From positions 3,162,001 through 3,226,000 of the forward strand of contig NZ_AP023362.1 in the NCBI RefSeq assembly GCF_018326285.1: a stretch of 64,000 bases of DNA. The letters are read 5' to 3'. Position 1 is the first letter of the stretch; every line of letters begins with the position of its first letter. Origin of the DNA: Mycolicibacterium sp. TY81 (GTDB taxonomy: Bacteria; Actinomycetota; Actinomycetes; Mycobacteriales; Mycobacteriaceae). A program made the position numbers and the translations under genes. Under the pieces are notes generated by a model. That model was not told the origin of the DNA, ran no database searches, and worked only from the letters and a program-made list of their open reading frames with translations. This document shows, in pieces, positions 53,622-62,083 of the stretch.

Positions 53622-54842
53622 TCAGCTCACCAGGTGCTTCTTGAGCTCCGTACGAGCGAGGGCGTTCTTGTGCACCTCATCGGGCCCGTCGGCGAAGCGC
53701 AGGGTGCGGATGCCCGCGTACATGGCCGCGAGCGGGAAGTCCTGCGACACCCCGCCGGCGCCGTGCACCTGGATGGCCTTGTCCAGAATCCACTGCACGG
53801 TGAGGGGCGTGGCGATCTTGATGGACTGAATCTCGGTGTGCGCGCCGCGATTTCCGACGGTATCCATCAGCCAGGCGGTCTTGAGCACCAGCAGGCGCAG
53901 CTGCTCGATGCGGACACGGGATTCGGCGATCCAGTCGCGGATCACGCCCTGCTCGGCCAGCGACTTGCCGAACGCGACCCGGCTCGCGGCCCGCTGACAC
54001 ATCATCTCGACGGCGCGCTCGGCGACGCCGATCGCCCGCATGCAGTGGTGGATGCGGCCCGGCCCGAGACGGGCCTGGGCGATGGCGAACCCGCCGCCCT
54101 CCTCACCGATCAGGTTGGACACCGGCACCCGCACGTCGGTGAACCGCAGTTCGGCGTGCCCGCCATGGTCGTGGTCGTCGTACCCGAACACCTCCATGCC
54201 GCGCAGCACCTCGAGGCCCGGGGTGTCGCGAGGAACGAGGATCTGCGACTGCTGGCGGTGACGTTCCGAGCTGGGATCCGTCTTGCCCATGACGATGAAC
54301 ACCTTGCAGTTGGGATTCATCGCGCCGGTGATCCACCACTTGCGACCGTTGATGACGTACTCGTCGCCGTCACGGACGATGGACAGCTCGACGTTGGTGG
54401 CGTCCGAGCTTGCCACGTCGGGTTCGGTCATGGCGAAGGCCGACCGAATCTCGCCGTCCAACAACGGTTCCAGCCACCGGCGCTGCTGCTCCTCGGTGCC
54501 GAACTCGTTGAGCACCTCCATGTTTCCGGTGTCCGGGGCCGCGCAGTTGAACACCGCGGGTGCCAATTGGATACTGCGGCCGGTGATCTCGGCCAGCGCG
54601 GCGTACTGCAGGTTGGTCAGACCCGCACCCTTCTGCCCCGGCAGGAACAGATTCCACAAACCGCGACGACGGGCCTCGGAGCGCAACTCGGTGAGCACCG
54701 GGACGCTGTCCCACGCCCACCGGTTGTCCAGCGCGGCAAGCTGCTCGTGGAACGTCTTCTCGGCGGGATAGACGTGGCTCTCCATGAACGCCGTGAGTTC
54801 GGCGACCATCTCGTTGGTCTTGGCGTCGTAGGCGAATTCCAT
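53622..54842 (-). CDS. Acyl-CoA dehydrogenase, ACAD10/11-like clade
   Basis: 406 residues. FAD motif [18 protein letters not shown], then [10 protein letters not shown]. At the C-terminus the usual YEG(T/S) catalytic Glu region is replaced by ADGPDEVH (about residues 384-391), the mark of the ACAD10/11-type branch. Human ACAD10/11 and LvaC of Pseudomonas act on 4-phospho-acyl-CoAs rather than doing simple dehydrogenation. ATG 54842 lies one base after the stop of the APH-kinase gene. Last of a three-gene operon. Confidence 0.88.
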   Translation of the reverse strand: MEFAYDAKTNEMVAELTAFMESHVYPAEKTFHEQLAALDNRWAWDSVPVLTELRSEARRRGLWNLFLPGQKGAGLTNLQYAALAEITGRSIQLAPAVFNCAAPDTGNMEVLNEFGTEEQQRRWLEPLLDGEIRSAFAMTEPDVASSDATNVELSIVRDGDEYVINGRKWWITGAMNPNCKVFIVMGKTDPSSERHRQQSQILVPRDTPGLEVLRGMEVFGYDDHDHGGHAELRFTDVRVPVSNLIGEEGGGFAIAQARLGPGRIHHCMRAIGVAERAVEMMCQRAASRVAFGKSLAEQGVIRDWIAESRVRIEQLRLLVLKTAWLMDTVGNRGAHTEIQSIKIATPLTVQWILDKAIQVHGAGGVSQDFPLAAMYAGIRTLRFADGPDEVHKNALARTELKKHLVS

Positions 54843-54843
54843 A

Positions 54844-55872
54844 TCAGTGCTCCTTGAGTGCGTTGAGGCCGGCGTCCAGCAGGAAGTGCACCGCGTCACC
54901 GGCGAACGAGAACCCGTCACCGACGGTCTGTCCGTTGACGTAGCGGTAGTGGATACCCTCGAAGATGCCCGCCATCTTGAAGAAGGCGAGGCCCAGATAG
55001 AACCCGAAATCGCCCAATGGGCGGTCGATTCCGGCGCGGTAGCGGTCGATGATCTCTTGTTCGGTGAGGAAGCCGGGGGCTTCGCTGACATCGGAGACCT
55101 CCCCGTTGCCCGATGCGGCCAACCGCCCGTAGGCCACCATCAAGGCCAGGTCGGTGAGCGAGTCGCCGATGGTGGCCAGTTCCCAGTCGATCACCGCGGC
55201 AGGACGGTCCCCGGCGTCGAAGAGCACGTTGTCCAGCCGGTAGTCACCGTGCACGATGCCCGGTGCCGAGTCGGCCGGAACCCGCCCCGCCAGAGCCTGA
55301 TAGAGCTGCTCCATGACGGGCAGGTCCCGGGTGTGCGCGGCGAGGAACTGTTTGTGCCACCGGCCGACCTGGCGCCCGAGGAAGCCTTCGGGCCGGCCGA
55401 AGTCGGCCAGCCCCACCGAGGCGGGGTCGACGGAATGCACCGCGACCAGCGTGTCGATAAGCCGCTCCGAGATGAGCCGCGTGCGCTCGGCTCCCAGGTC
55501 CTTCAGTTCGGCGGCTTGCCGGTATGGCGTGCCGTCGATCTCGGCCATCACGTAGAACGGGGCGCCGAGCACGGATGCGTCGTCGCAGAAGCCGTACACG
55601 ACGGGCACGGGTACCGCGGTGGGCGCCAGTGCCGACATCATCCGGTATTCGCGGCTCATGTCGTGCGCCGTGGCGAGCAGCTCGCCGACCGGGGGCCGAC
55701 GGACGATCCAGGACGAATCGCCGTCTGAGACACGGTAAGTCAGATTGGACTTGCCGCCGGCGATCAACGTCGCCGACAGCGTGGCGCCGGCACCGGGCAC
55801 GGTGGACGACAGCCACGCACCGAGGCGATCCAGGTCCAGCCCCGGCAGTTCGACATGTGCGCCGGCGGCCAT
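54844..55872 (-). CDS. APH-family phosphotransferase (4-hydroxyacyl-CoA kinase-like)
   Basis: 342 residues. Kinase-like fold with the catalytic loop HGDYRLDN and the metal site IDWELAT. It is not an antibiotic kinase by context: genes of this type beside ACAD10/11-like dehydrogenases encode the kinase half of the ACAD10/11 and LvaA systems, which phosphorylate the 4-hydroxyl of an acyl-CoA. It shares one base with the stop of the upstream SDR gene. Confidence 0.85.
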   Translation of the reverse strand: MAAGAHVELPGLDLDRLGAWLSSTVPGAGATLSATLIAGGKSNLTYRVSDGDSSWIVRRPPVGELLATAHDMSREYRMMSALAPTAVPVPVVYGFCDDASVLGAPFYVMAEIDGTPYRQAAELKDLGAERTRLISERLIDTLVAVHSVDPASVGLADFGRPEGFLGRQVGRWHKQFLAAHTRDLPVMEQLYQALAGRVPADSAPGIVHGDYRLDNVLFDAGDRPAAVIDWELATIGDSLTDLALMVAYGRLAASGNGEVSDVSEAPGFLTEQEIIDRYRAGIDRPLGDFGFYLGLAFFKMAGIFEGIHYRYVNGQTVGDGFSFAGDAVHFLLDAGLNALKEH

Positions 55873-56627
55873 CAGACGCCACCGCCCAGGAGCACGCCGC
55901 CGTCGATCGTCAGGGTCTGGCCGGTCATCCAGCCGGCGTCATCCGACAGCAGGAACGCCACCACCGAACCGATATCCTCCGGCACGCCAAGACGTTTGAG
56001 CGCATAGTGCGCGCTGACCTCTTCTTCACGGCCTTCGTAGAGCGCGGTCGCGAAGCGCGTCTTGACGACGGCGGGCGCAACCGCGTTGACGCGGATGTTC
56101 GGACCCAGCTCGACGGCCAGCTCCTCGGTGAGGTGAATGACCGCGGCTTTCGACACCCCGTAGAAGGCGATACCCGGCGCGGGCCGCAGCCCGGCGATCG
56201 ATGCGACATTGACGATCGCGCCGCCGTGTTCGCCCTGCCAGGCCCGGTTCACCTTCTGCACCCACGAGAGCGCCGACAACACGTTGACTTCGAGAATCTT
56301 GCGCGCGGCGTCCATGTCGATGTCCATGAGCGGTCCGTACACCGGGTTGATGCCGGTGTTGTTGACGAAAAGGTCGGCACTGCCGAAGGTTTCGATCGCC
56401 TTGGCCACCACGGCATCCTGATGCTCGGTGTCGTCGCCGCGGCCGGCGACGGCCAGCGCGACATCCGGTCCACCGAGGGTCTCGACGGCGGCGTCCAGCG
56501 CTTCCTGCTTGCGGGCCGTGATCACCACCTTGGCGCCTTCGTCCACCAGACGCTGGGCGATGGCGAATCCGATGCCACGACTGGCACCCGTGACGATCGC
56601 GGTCTTTCCTTCGAATCGCGTGCTCAT
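55872..56627 (-). CDS. Short-chain dehydrogenase/reductase (LvaD-like position)
   Basis: 251 residues. NAD(P) site TGASRGIG, NNTG (in place of NNAG), Ser in NVASIAG, YGVSK, and a C-terminal GQTLTIDGGVLLGG. ATG 56627 follows GAGGAAG. As first gene of the SDR-kinase-ACAD operon it could interconvert 4-oxo and 4-hydroxy acids, the first step of the levulinate-type route. It faces the TetR gene across a nested palindrome. Confidence 0.88.
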   Translation of the reverse strand: MSTRFEGKTAIVTGASRGIGFAIAQRLVDEGAKVVITARKQEALDAAVETLGGPDVALAVAGRGDDTEHQDAVVAKAIETFGSADLFVNNTGINPVYGPLMDIDMDAARKILEVNVLSALSWVQKVNRAWQGEHGGAIVNVASIAGLRPAPGIAFYGVSKAAVIHLTEELAVELGPNIRVNAVAPAVVKTRFATALYEGREEEVSAHYALKRLGVPEDIGSVVAFLLSDDAGWMTGQTLTIDGGVLLGGGV

Positions 56628-56671
56628 GTCAACTTCCTCGTGGGGGGGTTGCGGTACAGGGCCCCACACCG

Positions 56672-56724
56672 TGGGACACATAGGCGAAGTGTGCCACACT
56701 GGCACACAGCGGCGCAATGTCCCA
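56672..56724. promoter_or_regulatory. Nested double palindrome, likely TetR operator
   Basis: Two concentric perfect inverted repeats share centre 56698: outer arms TGGGACA (56672-56678) / TGTCCCA (56718-56724) and inner arms TGTGCCA (56690-56696) / TGGCACA (56700-56706). Outer and neighbouring inner arms also match each other with one mismatch across 11 bases, so the region reads as two equal dimer sites in mirror order. It fills the divergent promoter between the SDR operon and the TetR gene. Confidence 0.75.
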
Positions 56725-56734
56725 TAATGGGTAA

Positions 56735-57367
56735 ATGTCCGGAGCAGAATCGACGACCCACTCCCCGCGACTGGGGACGGCATTGAGCCGTCAGGCCGCG
56801 GTCGACGCTGCAACTCGCCTGTATCTGGCGGGCGAACCGGTCGACATGTCAGCGCTCGCCACCGAACTCGGGATCGGCCGCTCGACTCTCTACCGGCTCG
56901 TCGGAAATCGCGAAGACCTTCTCGCGACCGTGCTGGCCGAGGCCACCGAACGCACGTTTCGCCGAGCCCACGCGGAGGTCGTCGCGGAGGCGGAAGCCAA
57001 GGGCGAATCGCGCGGTGGTACCGGATTTCTCCTCGCGGTGATGGACCGCTTCCTGAACGCCGTTGTCGACGCGAAACCGCTGCAGGCGGTGTCACACCGT
57101 GAGCCGCTCCTGATCGTGCGGCTCATGCTGCTGCCCGGACTCGTCGAGCAGACCGCAGGTCGTCTGGTCGGCGAGCTCCTCGACGCCGAGGTCGCGGCCG
57201 GCCGAATGGAATTGCCGCTACCCACCGCCACTTTCGGCCTGGCGCTCATTCGCATGTGCGACGCGCATCTCTACGCGCCACTCCTCGGTGGCGGCGCCCC
57301 CGAGATCGGCACCGCACTCGACCTGGTGGCCGCGCTACTCGGCCACAGCCGATCCGACGAAGACTGA
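56735..57367 (+). CDS. TetR-family regulator (QsdR-like)
   Basis: 210 residues. Helix-turn-helix MSALATELGIGRSTLYRLVG. The C-terminal ligand domain (FLLAVMDRFLNAVVDAKPLQ, VSHREPLLIVRLMLL) resembles the QsdR-type branch. ATG 56735 lies 10 bases after the nested palindrome, so the protein should repress itself and the divergent SDR-kinase-ACAD operon. Confidence 0.83.
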   Translation: MSGAESTTHSPRLGTALSRQAAVDAATRLYLAGEPVDMSALATELGIGRSTLYRLVGNREDLLATVLAEATERTFRRAHAEVVAEAEAKGESRGGTGFLLAVMDRFLNAVVDAKPLQAVSHREPLLIVRLMLLPGLVEQTAGRLVGELLDAEVAAGRMELPLPTATFGLALIRMCDAHLYAPLLGGGAPEIGTALDLVAALLGHSRSDED

Positions 57368-57382
57368 ATCCTGTTGCGGCAG

Positions 57383-58522
57383 TCAGTTCGACGTTGCAGC
57401 AGCCAGATTGTCCGCGACTTCCGCTTCCCAACTCTCGATGGAATGCGTGGTGTCGATCTCGAACTCGAATCGGTCCGTCATATCCGGCGTCACATCTTCG
57501 ACGTCGACATAGAACTGCTCGTACCAGCGGCGCTGCTGATACACCGGCCCGTCTTCCTCGGTGAGCAGCGGGTTGTCGATGCGGGCCTTGTGCTTCCAGA
57601 TCTCGACGTCCTGTTCGAAGCCGGTCTGAACGCCCTCGATGAAAGTTCTTGCGAGGTCGGCGTTTTCCTCTTCGGCCAGGCCCGGGAGCTTCTTGACGAT
57701 GGCACCGTACTGCAAGACGAACGAGTTCGGGCTGACCGGGTAATGCGAGTTGATCAGGATGGTGTCGACGGTCATGCCGTTGGCCACGCTGCGCAGCCGG
57801 TCGATCATGTAGGAAGGCCCGAAATACGAAGCCTCTGAATAGAGGATGGACGTCGGGTCATGGAAGGTGCTGACAACCATGTCGTCCCGCGGCGTCGAAT
57901 CCATCACCTGGGTGGCGACATGACCTTCGAAGATGTTCTTGAAGTTCCGGGGAAATGCGTAGTGCACGTAGAAGAAATGCGCCATGTCGACGTTGTTGTC
58001 GATGATCTCGCGGCAGTGCGAACCTTCGATCAACTGGATGTTCCAGGTCCAGTCGGTCCAGGCGTCCGTGCCGTACCCCTCGATCTCGGGGATGTCGACT
58101 TCCGGCGGCGGGGTGTTGCCCTGCGGGTCATTCCACACGAACAGTTGTCCGTTGCGTTCGAGTGTCAGCCAGGAGCGGGTCCGCGCCAGCCGCGGCGTCC
58201 GTTTGGCGTAGGGCACCAATGTGCACTTGCCGTCTCCGCCCCAGCGCCAGTCGTGGAACGGGCACGCGATCGAGTCACCTTTGACAGTGCCGTACGCCAG
58301 GTTGCCGCCCATGTGCCGGCAGTACGCATCGAGCACGTTGAGCCGGCCCTGGCTGTCGGCGAACACCACCAATGACGTGCCGAACGCGTCGATCTGATGG
58401 GGCGCACCGTCGTTGAAGTCGCGGATCAGGCCGAGGCAGTGCCAGCCGCGGGCGAACCTCGTCGGGTTCTCCCCCGCCTCGATCTGCCGGATTTCCGTCA
58501 GCTCTTGATCCGTGACCGACAT
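57383..58522 (-). CDS. kshA: Rieske oxygenase, KshA-like (3-ketosteroid 9-alpha-hydroxylase oxygenase)
   Basis: 379 residues. It matches the M. tuberculosis KshA pattern well: RFARGWHCLG, Rieske ligands Cys68-His70 and Cys87-His90 (YCRHMGG, ACPFHDWRWGG), mononuclear iron region NNVDMAHFFYVHY (His182, His187) and the end motif VYQQRRWYEQFYVDV. KshA hydroxylates C9 of 3-ketosteroids and needs a reductase, KshB, which is not next to it. ATG 58522 follows GGAGGAGCG. A TetR gene precedes it by 20 bases on the same strand. Mycobacteria often have several KshA paralogues with different steroid preference, so this may not be the main cholesterol one. Confidence 0.85.
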   Translation of the reverse strand: MSVTDQELTEIRQIEAGENPTRFARGWHCLGLIRDFNDGAPHQIDAFGTSLVVFADSQGRLNVLDAYCRHMGGNLAYGTVKGDSIACPFHDWRWGGDGKCTLVPYAKRTPRLARTRSWLTLERNGQLFVWNDPQGNTPPPEVDIPEIEGYGTDAWTDWTWNIQLIEGSHCREIIDNNVDMAHFFYVHYAFPRNFKNIFEGHVATQVMDSTPRDDMVVSTFHDPTSILYSEASYFGPSYMIDRLRSVANGMTVDTILINSHYPVSPNSFVLQYGAIVKKLPGLAEEENADLARTFIEGVQTGFEQDVEIWKHKARIDNPLLTEEDGPVYQQRRWYEQFYVDVEDVTPDMTDRFEFEIDTTHSIESWEAEVADNLAAATSN

Positions 58523-58542
58523 GCGCTCCTCCATCGTTGTTT

Positions 58543-59187
58543 TCAGCGGGGGTCAGCCAGCGCGGGCATCGGCGCGGTGAGCAGACCGACGACCATCGCG
58601 ACGATGTTGTCCCTGGCCTCGGCCTCACCGAGAGCACCACGGGCCGCGTCGCGATGCTCATCCAGTTGGCGTTCATGGTCAGCGAGCAGGGTGTACATGA
58701 CCGAGGCCATCGCCGCCATGCGTTGGCGCCGAAGCGCTTCCGGTAGGTGATCGAGGGCGCGCAGCAGCCGGGTGGTGAGGATTCGGGTGGCCGGCCACTG
58801 CTCCGACGTGAGCGTGAGTTCAGCCATGACGGGGTGATGGCGCACGCGTTCGAGGAAGCGCGCGTAGTGGCTCGACCCATCGGAGTACGGGGTGTCGAAC
58901 AGCGGCTCAACCAGAATGGTCACCAGGGCGGTGATGCTGTCGTCAGGCTCCCCGGCACTTTCATGCTCGGCCAGCAGCGCCAGCCGCGCCTGTTCCAGTG
59001 GCGCCTGACGATGGCCAATGATGGCCTTGATCAAGCCATCTCGCGATCCGAAGTGATAGTGGACAGCCGAATTGTTCCGCTGCCCGGCAGCCACCGCGAC
59101 GTCACGGAGCGACACTTCCGGGCCGGATTCCGCGATCAGGCGCTCACCGGCGAGGAGCAGCTCCGTGCGGGCATCAGACCGACTCAC
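58543..59187 (-). CDS. TetR-family regulator of the KshA locus
   Basis: 214 residues. Helix-turn-helix (VSLRDVAVAAGQRNNSAVHY) of the branch with HYHFGSRDGL. GTG start at 59187. It is likely co-transcribed with kshA and divergent from the VOC-FAD-LigB operon. Upstream, GGCTTCAG occurs twice in direct orientation (59189-59196 and 59208-59215), a possible binding site. Confidence 0.83.
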   Translation of the reverse strand: MSRSDARTELLLAGERLIAESGPEVSLRDVAVAAGQRNNSAVHYHFGSRDGLIKAIIGHRQAPLEQARLALLAEHESAGEPDDSITALVTILVEPLFDTPYSDGSSHYARFLERVRHHPVMAELTLTSEQWPATRILTTRLLRALDHLPEALRRQRMAAMASVMYTLLADHERQLDEHRDAARGALGEAEARDNIVAMVVGLLTAPMPALADPR

Positions 59188-59188
59188 G

Positions 59189-59215
59189 GGCTTCAGTGTA
59201 GTTCTCTGGCTTCAG
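59189..59215. promoter_or_regulatory. Direct repeat GGCTTCAG before the TetR gene
   Basis: Two identical 8-bp copies start 19 bases apart (59189 and 59208), just upstream of the TetR-kshA start. They could be half sites of the regulator. The evidence is only the repeat and its place. Confidence 0.35.
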
Positions 59216-59232
59216 ATTGCAATCACTGACGC

Positions 59233-59261
59233 TTGACCAATTAAGTGACGACGCTTATTTT
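59233..59261 (+). promoter_or_regulatory. Primary-sigma-type promoter for the VOC-FAD-LigB operon
   Basis: TTGACC (59233-59238), a 17-base spacer and TATTTT (59256-59261) lie 45 bases upstream of the VOC gene start. Spacing and hexamers fit a SigA promoter, one of the clearest in the window. Confidence 0.6.
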
Positions 59262-59306
59262 GAGGTGGTTCGTCCCGCCATGCGCTGGCTCCCCGGAAGG
59301 AAACCC

Positions 59307-59807
59307 ATGACCGTCTCTTATGGACCGATCTGCCAAATCGCCTGGGTCACCGCGGACATCGAGGCGACCGAGCAGTTGCTGAGCAAGCAGTTCGGGATCG
59401 GTTCATGGGTCCGGATGCCCGACATCGAGTTCGGGCCGGAGAGCTGCCGCCTGCACGGCGAGCCCGCCGACTTCACGGCCCACATCTCCTTGTCCTACTC
59501 GGGCGACATGCAGTTGGAGCTGATCGAACCGGTGCGCGGCAAAAGCATCTACACCGAATTCCTGGCTCGCAGCGGCCCGGGCCTGCACCACGTGTGTTTC
59601 GAGCCGGCCGATTTCGACGCCGCCGTGGCGTCGGCGCAAGAGCAGGGTCTGGCCATCGTCCAGGAGGGTGAGATGTCCGGCGGGTTGATGCGTTTCGTCT
59701 ATGTCGACGGCGCGTCGGCCGGGGTGCCGTATATCGAGCTCGGCAAGTTCAGCCCCGAGATTCACGCGATGTTCGAGTACATCAAGACCGCCGCGGCGGG
59801 CGCGTGA
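59307..59807 (+). CDS. VOC-superfamily (glyoxalase-fold) protein
   Basis: 166 residues. Two VOC repeats with metal-ligand positions: LELIEP (Glu), GLHHVCFE (His) and VPYIELGK (Glu). The first ligand, normally His, appears as Gln in ICQIAWVTADIEATE. Methylmalonyl-CoA epimerase-like proteins and isomerases have this layout. ATG 59307 follows GGAAGGAAACCC; a longer in-frame start would run through the promoter. First gene of the operon. Confidence 0.78.
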   Translation: MTVSYGPICQIAWVTADIEATEQLLSKQFGIGSWVRMPDIEFGPESCRLHGEPADFTAHISLSYSGDMQLELIEPVRGKSIYTEFLARSGPGLHHVCFEPADFDAAVASAQEQGLAIVQEGEMSGGLMRFVYVDGASAGVPYIELGKFSPEIHAMFEYIKTAAAGA

Positions 59808-61261
59808 TGATTCCGGAAACAGTATCAGCACAAAGTGTTTCGTCATTCTCCGACGAGGTCGACGTTCTCGTCGTCGGGCTCGGCATGGCAGGAGGCTGCG
59901 CAGCGGTGGAAGCAGCCGCCTCAGGTGCGCGCGTACTCGTGCTGGAACGTGCCGCGGTGGCCGGCGGCACCACGGCGATGGCCGGCGGCCACTTCTACCT
60001 GGGCGGCGGCACCGCGGTCCAGGAGGCAACCGGCCAGGACGACTCCGCCGCCGAGATGGCCAAGTATCTGACCGCGGTCTCCAAAGAGCCTGTGCCGGAA
60101 CTGATCAACGCCTACTGCGAGGGCAGTCCCGAACATCTCCGGTGGCTGGAGGCCCTGGGCTTCGAGTTCGAGCGCAGTTACTACCCGCACAAGGCCGTCA
60201 TCCAGCCGGAGACGCAGGGCCTGATGTACACCGGCAACGAGCAGGTGTGGCCGTACCGCGAGCAAGCGGTTCCGGCACCGCGAGGTCACAAGGTCCCGGT
60301 GCCCGGCGATACCGGCGGCGCGGGCATGGTGGTCAAGCTTCTCGTCGAGCGACTGGGCGAACTCGGCGCGGAAATCCGTTACGAAACAGGCATATCCGCA
60401 CTCGTCGTCGACGATGACCGGGTCGTCGGCGCAACCTGGAAGCACTTCGGTGAGACGGGCGCCGTGCGGGCGAAGTCCGTCGTCCTGGCCACCGGCGGAT
60501 TCGTGATGAACCGCGAGATGCTGGCGCAGCATGTGCCTCGACTGGCCGATGAGCGCGTTTTCGCCTTGGGCAGCACCTATGACGACGGCATCGGAATCCG
60601 ACTCGGTCAATCCGTCGGCGCCGCGACCAGATACCTGGACCAGGCATTCATGACCGCTCCGGTATATCCGCCCGCCACCCTCCTCACCGGCCTGATCGTG
60701 AACCACAACGGGGACCGGTTCGTCGCCGAAGACTCTTATCACGCACGAACTTCCGCCTTCGTCCTCGAACAGCCCGACAGCGTCGCGTACCTCGTCGTCG
60801 ACTCACGTCATGTCGAGATGCCGACGATGCCGTTGGTTCAGTTGATCGACGGTTGGGAAGATGTCGCCGAGATGGAGGCGGCACTCGGCATCCCGGCCGG
60901 CCGGTTACAGTCCTCGCTCGACAGGTACAACGCGAATGCGGCACGCGGCGAGGACCCCGACTTCCACAAGGCGACAACGTATCTCGAGCCGCAGGACGTC
61001 GGCCCATGGGCGGCGTTCGATCTGAGTCTCGGCAAGGCGTTCTACAGCGGTTTCACCCTCGGCGGTCTGGCGATCTCGGTCGACGGGGAGGTGCTCCGCG
61101 ACGATGGCACCGCCATTGCCGGGCTGTACGCCGCCGGCGCCTGCGCCTCCACCATCGCGCAGGACGCCAAGGGATACTCCAGCGGCACCCAGCTCGGTGC
61201 CGGTTCATTCTTCGGCCGTCGGGCAGGGCGCGCCGCCGCCGTAGCGGCGACGGGAGCCTGA
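59807..61261 (+). CDS. FAD-dependent dehydrogenase, fumarate reductase/KstD superfamily
   Basis: About 484 residues. FAD site VLVVGLGMAGGCAAVEAA and LERAAVAGGTTAMAGG near the N-terminus, ATGGF in the middle, and GLYAAGACAS with GYSSGTQLGAGSFFGRRAGR at the end. This is the FAD_binding_2 family with ketosteroid 1-dehydrogenases and flavin fumarate reductases. The KstD-specific residues are not clear, so I give the superfamily only. GTG 59804 (overlapping the VOC stop) is another start. Located beside KshA, it might oxidise a steroid-like ring. Confidence 0.78.
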   Translation: MIPETVSAQSVSSFSDEVDVLVVGLGMAGGCAAVEAAASGARVLVLERAAVAGGTTAMAGGHFYLGGGTAVQEATGQDDSAAEMAKYLTAVSKEPVPELINAYCEGSPEHLRWLEALGFEFERSYYPHKAVIQPETQGLMYTGNEQVWPYREQAVPAPRGHKVPVPGDTGGAGMVVKLLVERLGELGAEIRYETGISALVVDDDRVVGATWKHFGETGAVRAKSVVLATGGFVMNREMLAQHVPRLADERVFALGSTYDDGIGIRLGQSVGAATRYLDQAFMTAPVYPPATLLTGLIVNHNGDRFVAEDSYHARTSAFVLEQPDSVAYLVVDSRHVEMPTMPLVQLIDGWEDVAEMEAALGIPAGRLQSSLDRYNANAARGEDPDFHKATTYLEPQDVGPWAAFDLSLGKAFYSGFTLGGLAISVDGEVLRDDGTAIAGLYAAGACASTIAQDAKGYSSGTQLGAGSFFGRRAGRAAAVAATGA

Positions 61262-61278
61262 TCCCGGTAGCGTTGCAG

Positions 61279-62076
61279 ATGATGACCGGACAAGCCGACC
61301 TGCCCACGATCATGCCCGCCGCGTTCATCGGCCACGGCAGTCCGATGAACGCCGTGGAACACAACCGGTACACGGCCGCATGGACAGAGTTCGGCCAGTC
61401 GGTACCACGGCCCCGGGCGATCCTGGTGGTCAGTGCGCACTGGTACATCAACGCCACCGCGGTCACCGCCATGGCCCATCCCCGCACCATCCACGACTTC
61501 TACGGCTTCCCGCAGGAGCTGTTCGATGTGCAGTACCCCGCGCCGGGACTTCCCGAGCTGGCCGACGAGATCGCCGAGACCGTCAAACCGACGTGGGTCG
61601 GGTCCGACCGGGACAGCTGGGGCATCGACCACGGCACCTGGTCGGTGTTGGTGCATGCCTTCCCCGATGCCTCGATCCCGGTGGTGCAGTTGTCGATCAA
61701 CGCCGATAAGCCGTTGGAGGAGCACGTCGCGCTCGGCGCGCAACTGGCCGAATTGCGCAGCCGCGGAGTGCTGATCGTCGGTAGCGGCAACATCGTGCAC
61801 AACTTGCGGGCCATGAACGCCCGGCTACCCGACAGTGGATTCGATTGGGCCACAAGGTTCGACGACGCGGCAGCCGATCTGCTCACGGCGGTACCGGCCG
61901 ACATTCTGCGGCTTCGGGAACATCCCGACTTCGCCGCCGCCGCGCCGACCCCGGATCATTTCATCCCGATGCTCTATTTCGCCGGGCTGTGCGCAGCCGC
62001 CGACACCCCGGCGCACGTGCTCGTCGACGGCTACACCTACGGTTCGCTGTCCATGACGTCATACACCCTGACCTGA
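61279..62076 (+). CDS. LigB-type (class III) ring-cleaving dioxygenase, DODA-like
   Basis: About 265 residues. Metal-binding histidines in the DODA pattern: His19 (FIGHGSPMNAVE), His54 (SAHWYIN) and a later His in GSGNIVHNLRAMN; another His is in GIDHGTWSVL. The family cleaves catechol-type rings, for example 4,5-DOPA dioxygenase, though some members have other roles. Starts at ATG 61279 or 61282 with no strong ribosome site, 17 bases after the FAD gene. Third gene of the operon. Confidence 0.83.
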   Translation: MMTGQADLPTIMPAAFIGHGSPMNAVEHNRYTAAWTEFGQSVPRPRAILVVSAHWYINATAVTAMAHPRTIHDFYGFPQELFDVQYPAPGLPELADEIAETVKPTWVGSDRDSWGIDHGTWSVLVHAFPDASIPVVQLSINADKPLEEHVALGAQLAELRSRGVLIVGSGNIVHNLRAMNARLPDSGFDWATRFDDAAADLLTAVPADILRLREHPDFAAAAPTPDHFIPMLYFAGLCAAADTPAHVLVDGYTYGSLSMTSYTLT

Positions 62077-62083
62077 CACACGC

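Noticed and set aside
54844..55872. Aminoglycoside resistance kinase
   Set aside because: The HGD and IDWE motifs are shared by the whole APH superfamily; operon context with an ACAD10/11-like dehydrogenase points to acyl-CoA metabolism.
57368..59306. KstR or KstR2 operators near kshA
   Set aside because: I looked for AACnnGTT and CAAGnnCTTG type dyads in the TetR-kshA and divergent promoter regions and found none.
59807..61261. Calling the flavoprotein KstD (3-ketosteroid 1-dehydrogenase)
   Set aside because: It is about 80 residues shorter than typical KstD and I could not place the specific catalytic tyrosines; only the superfamily is supported.
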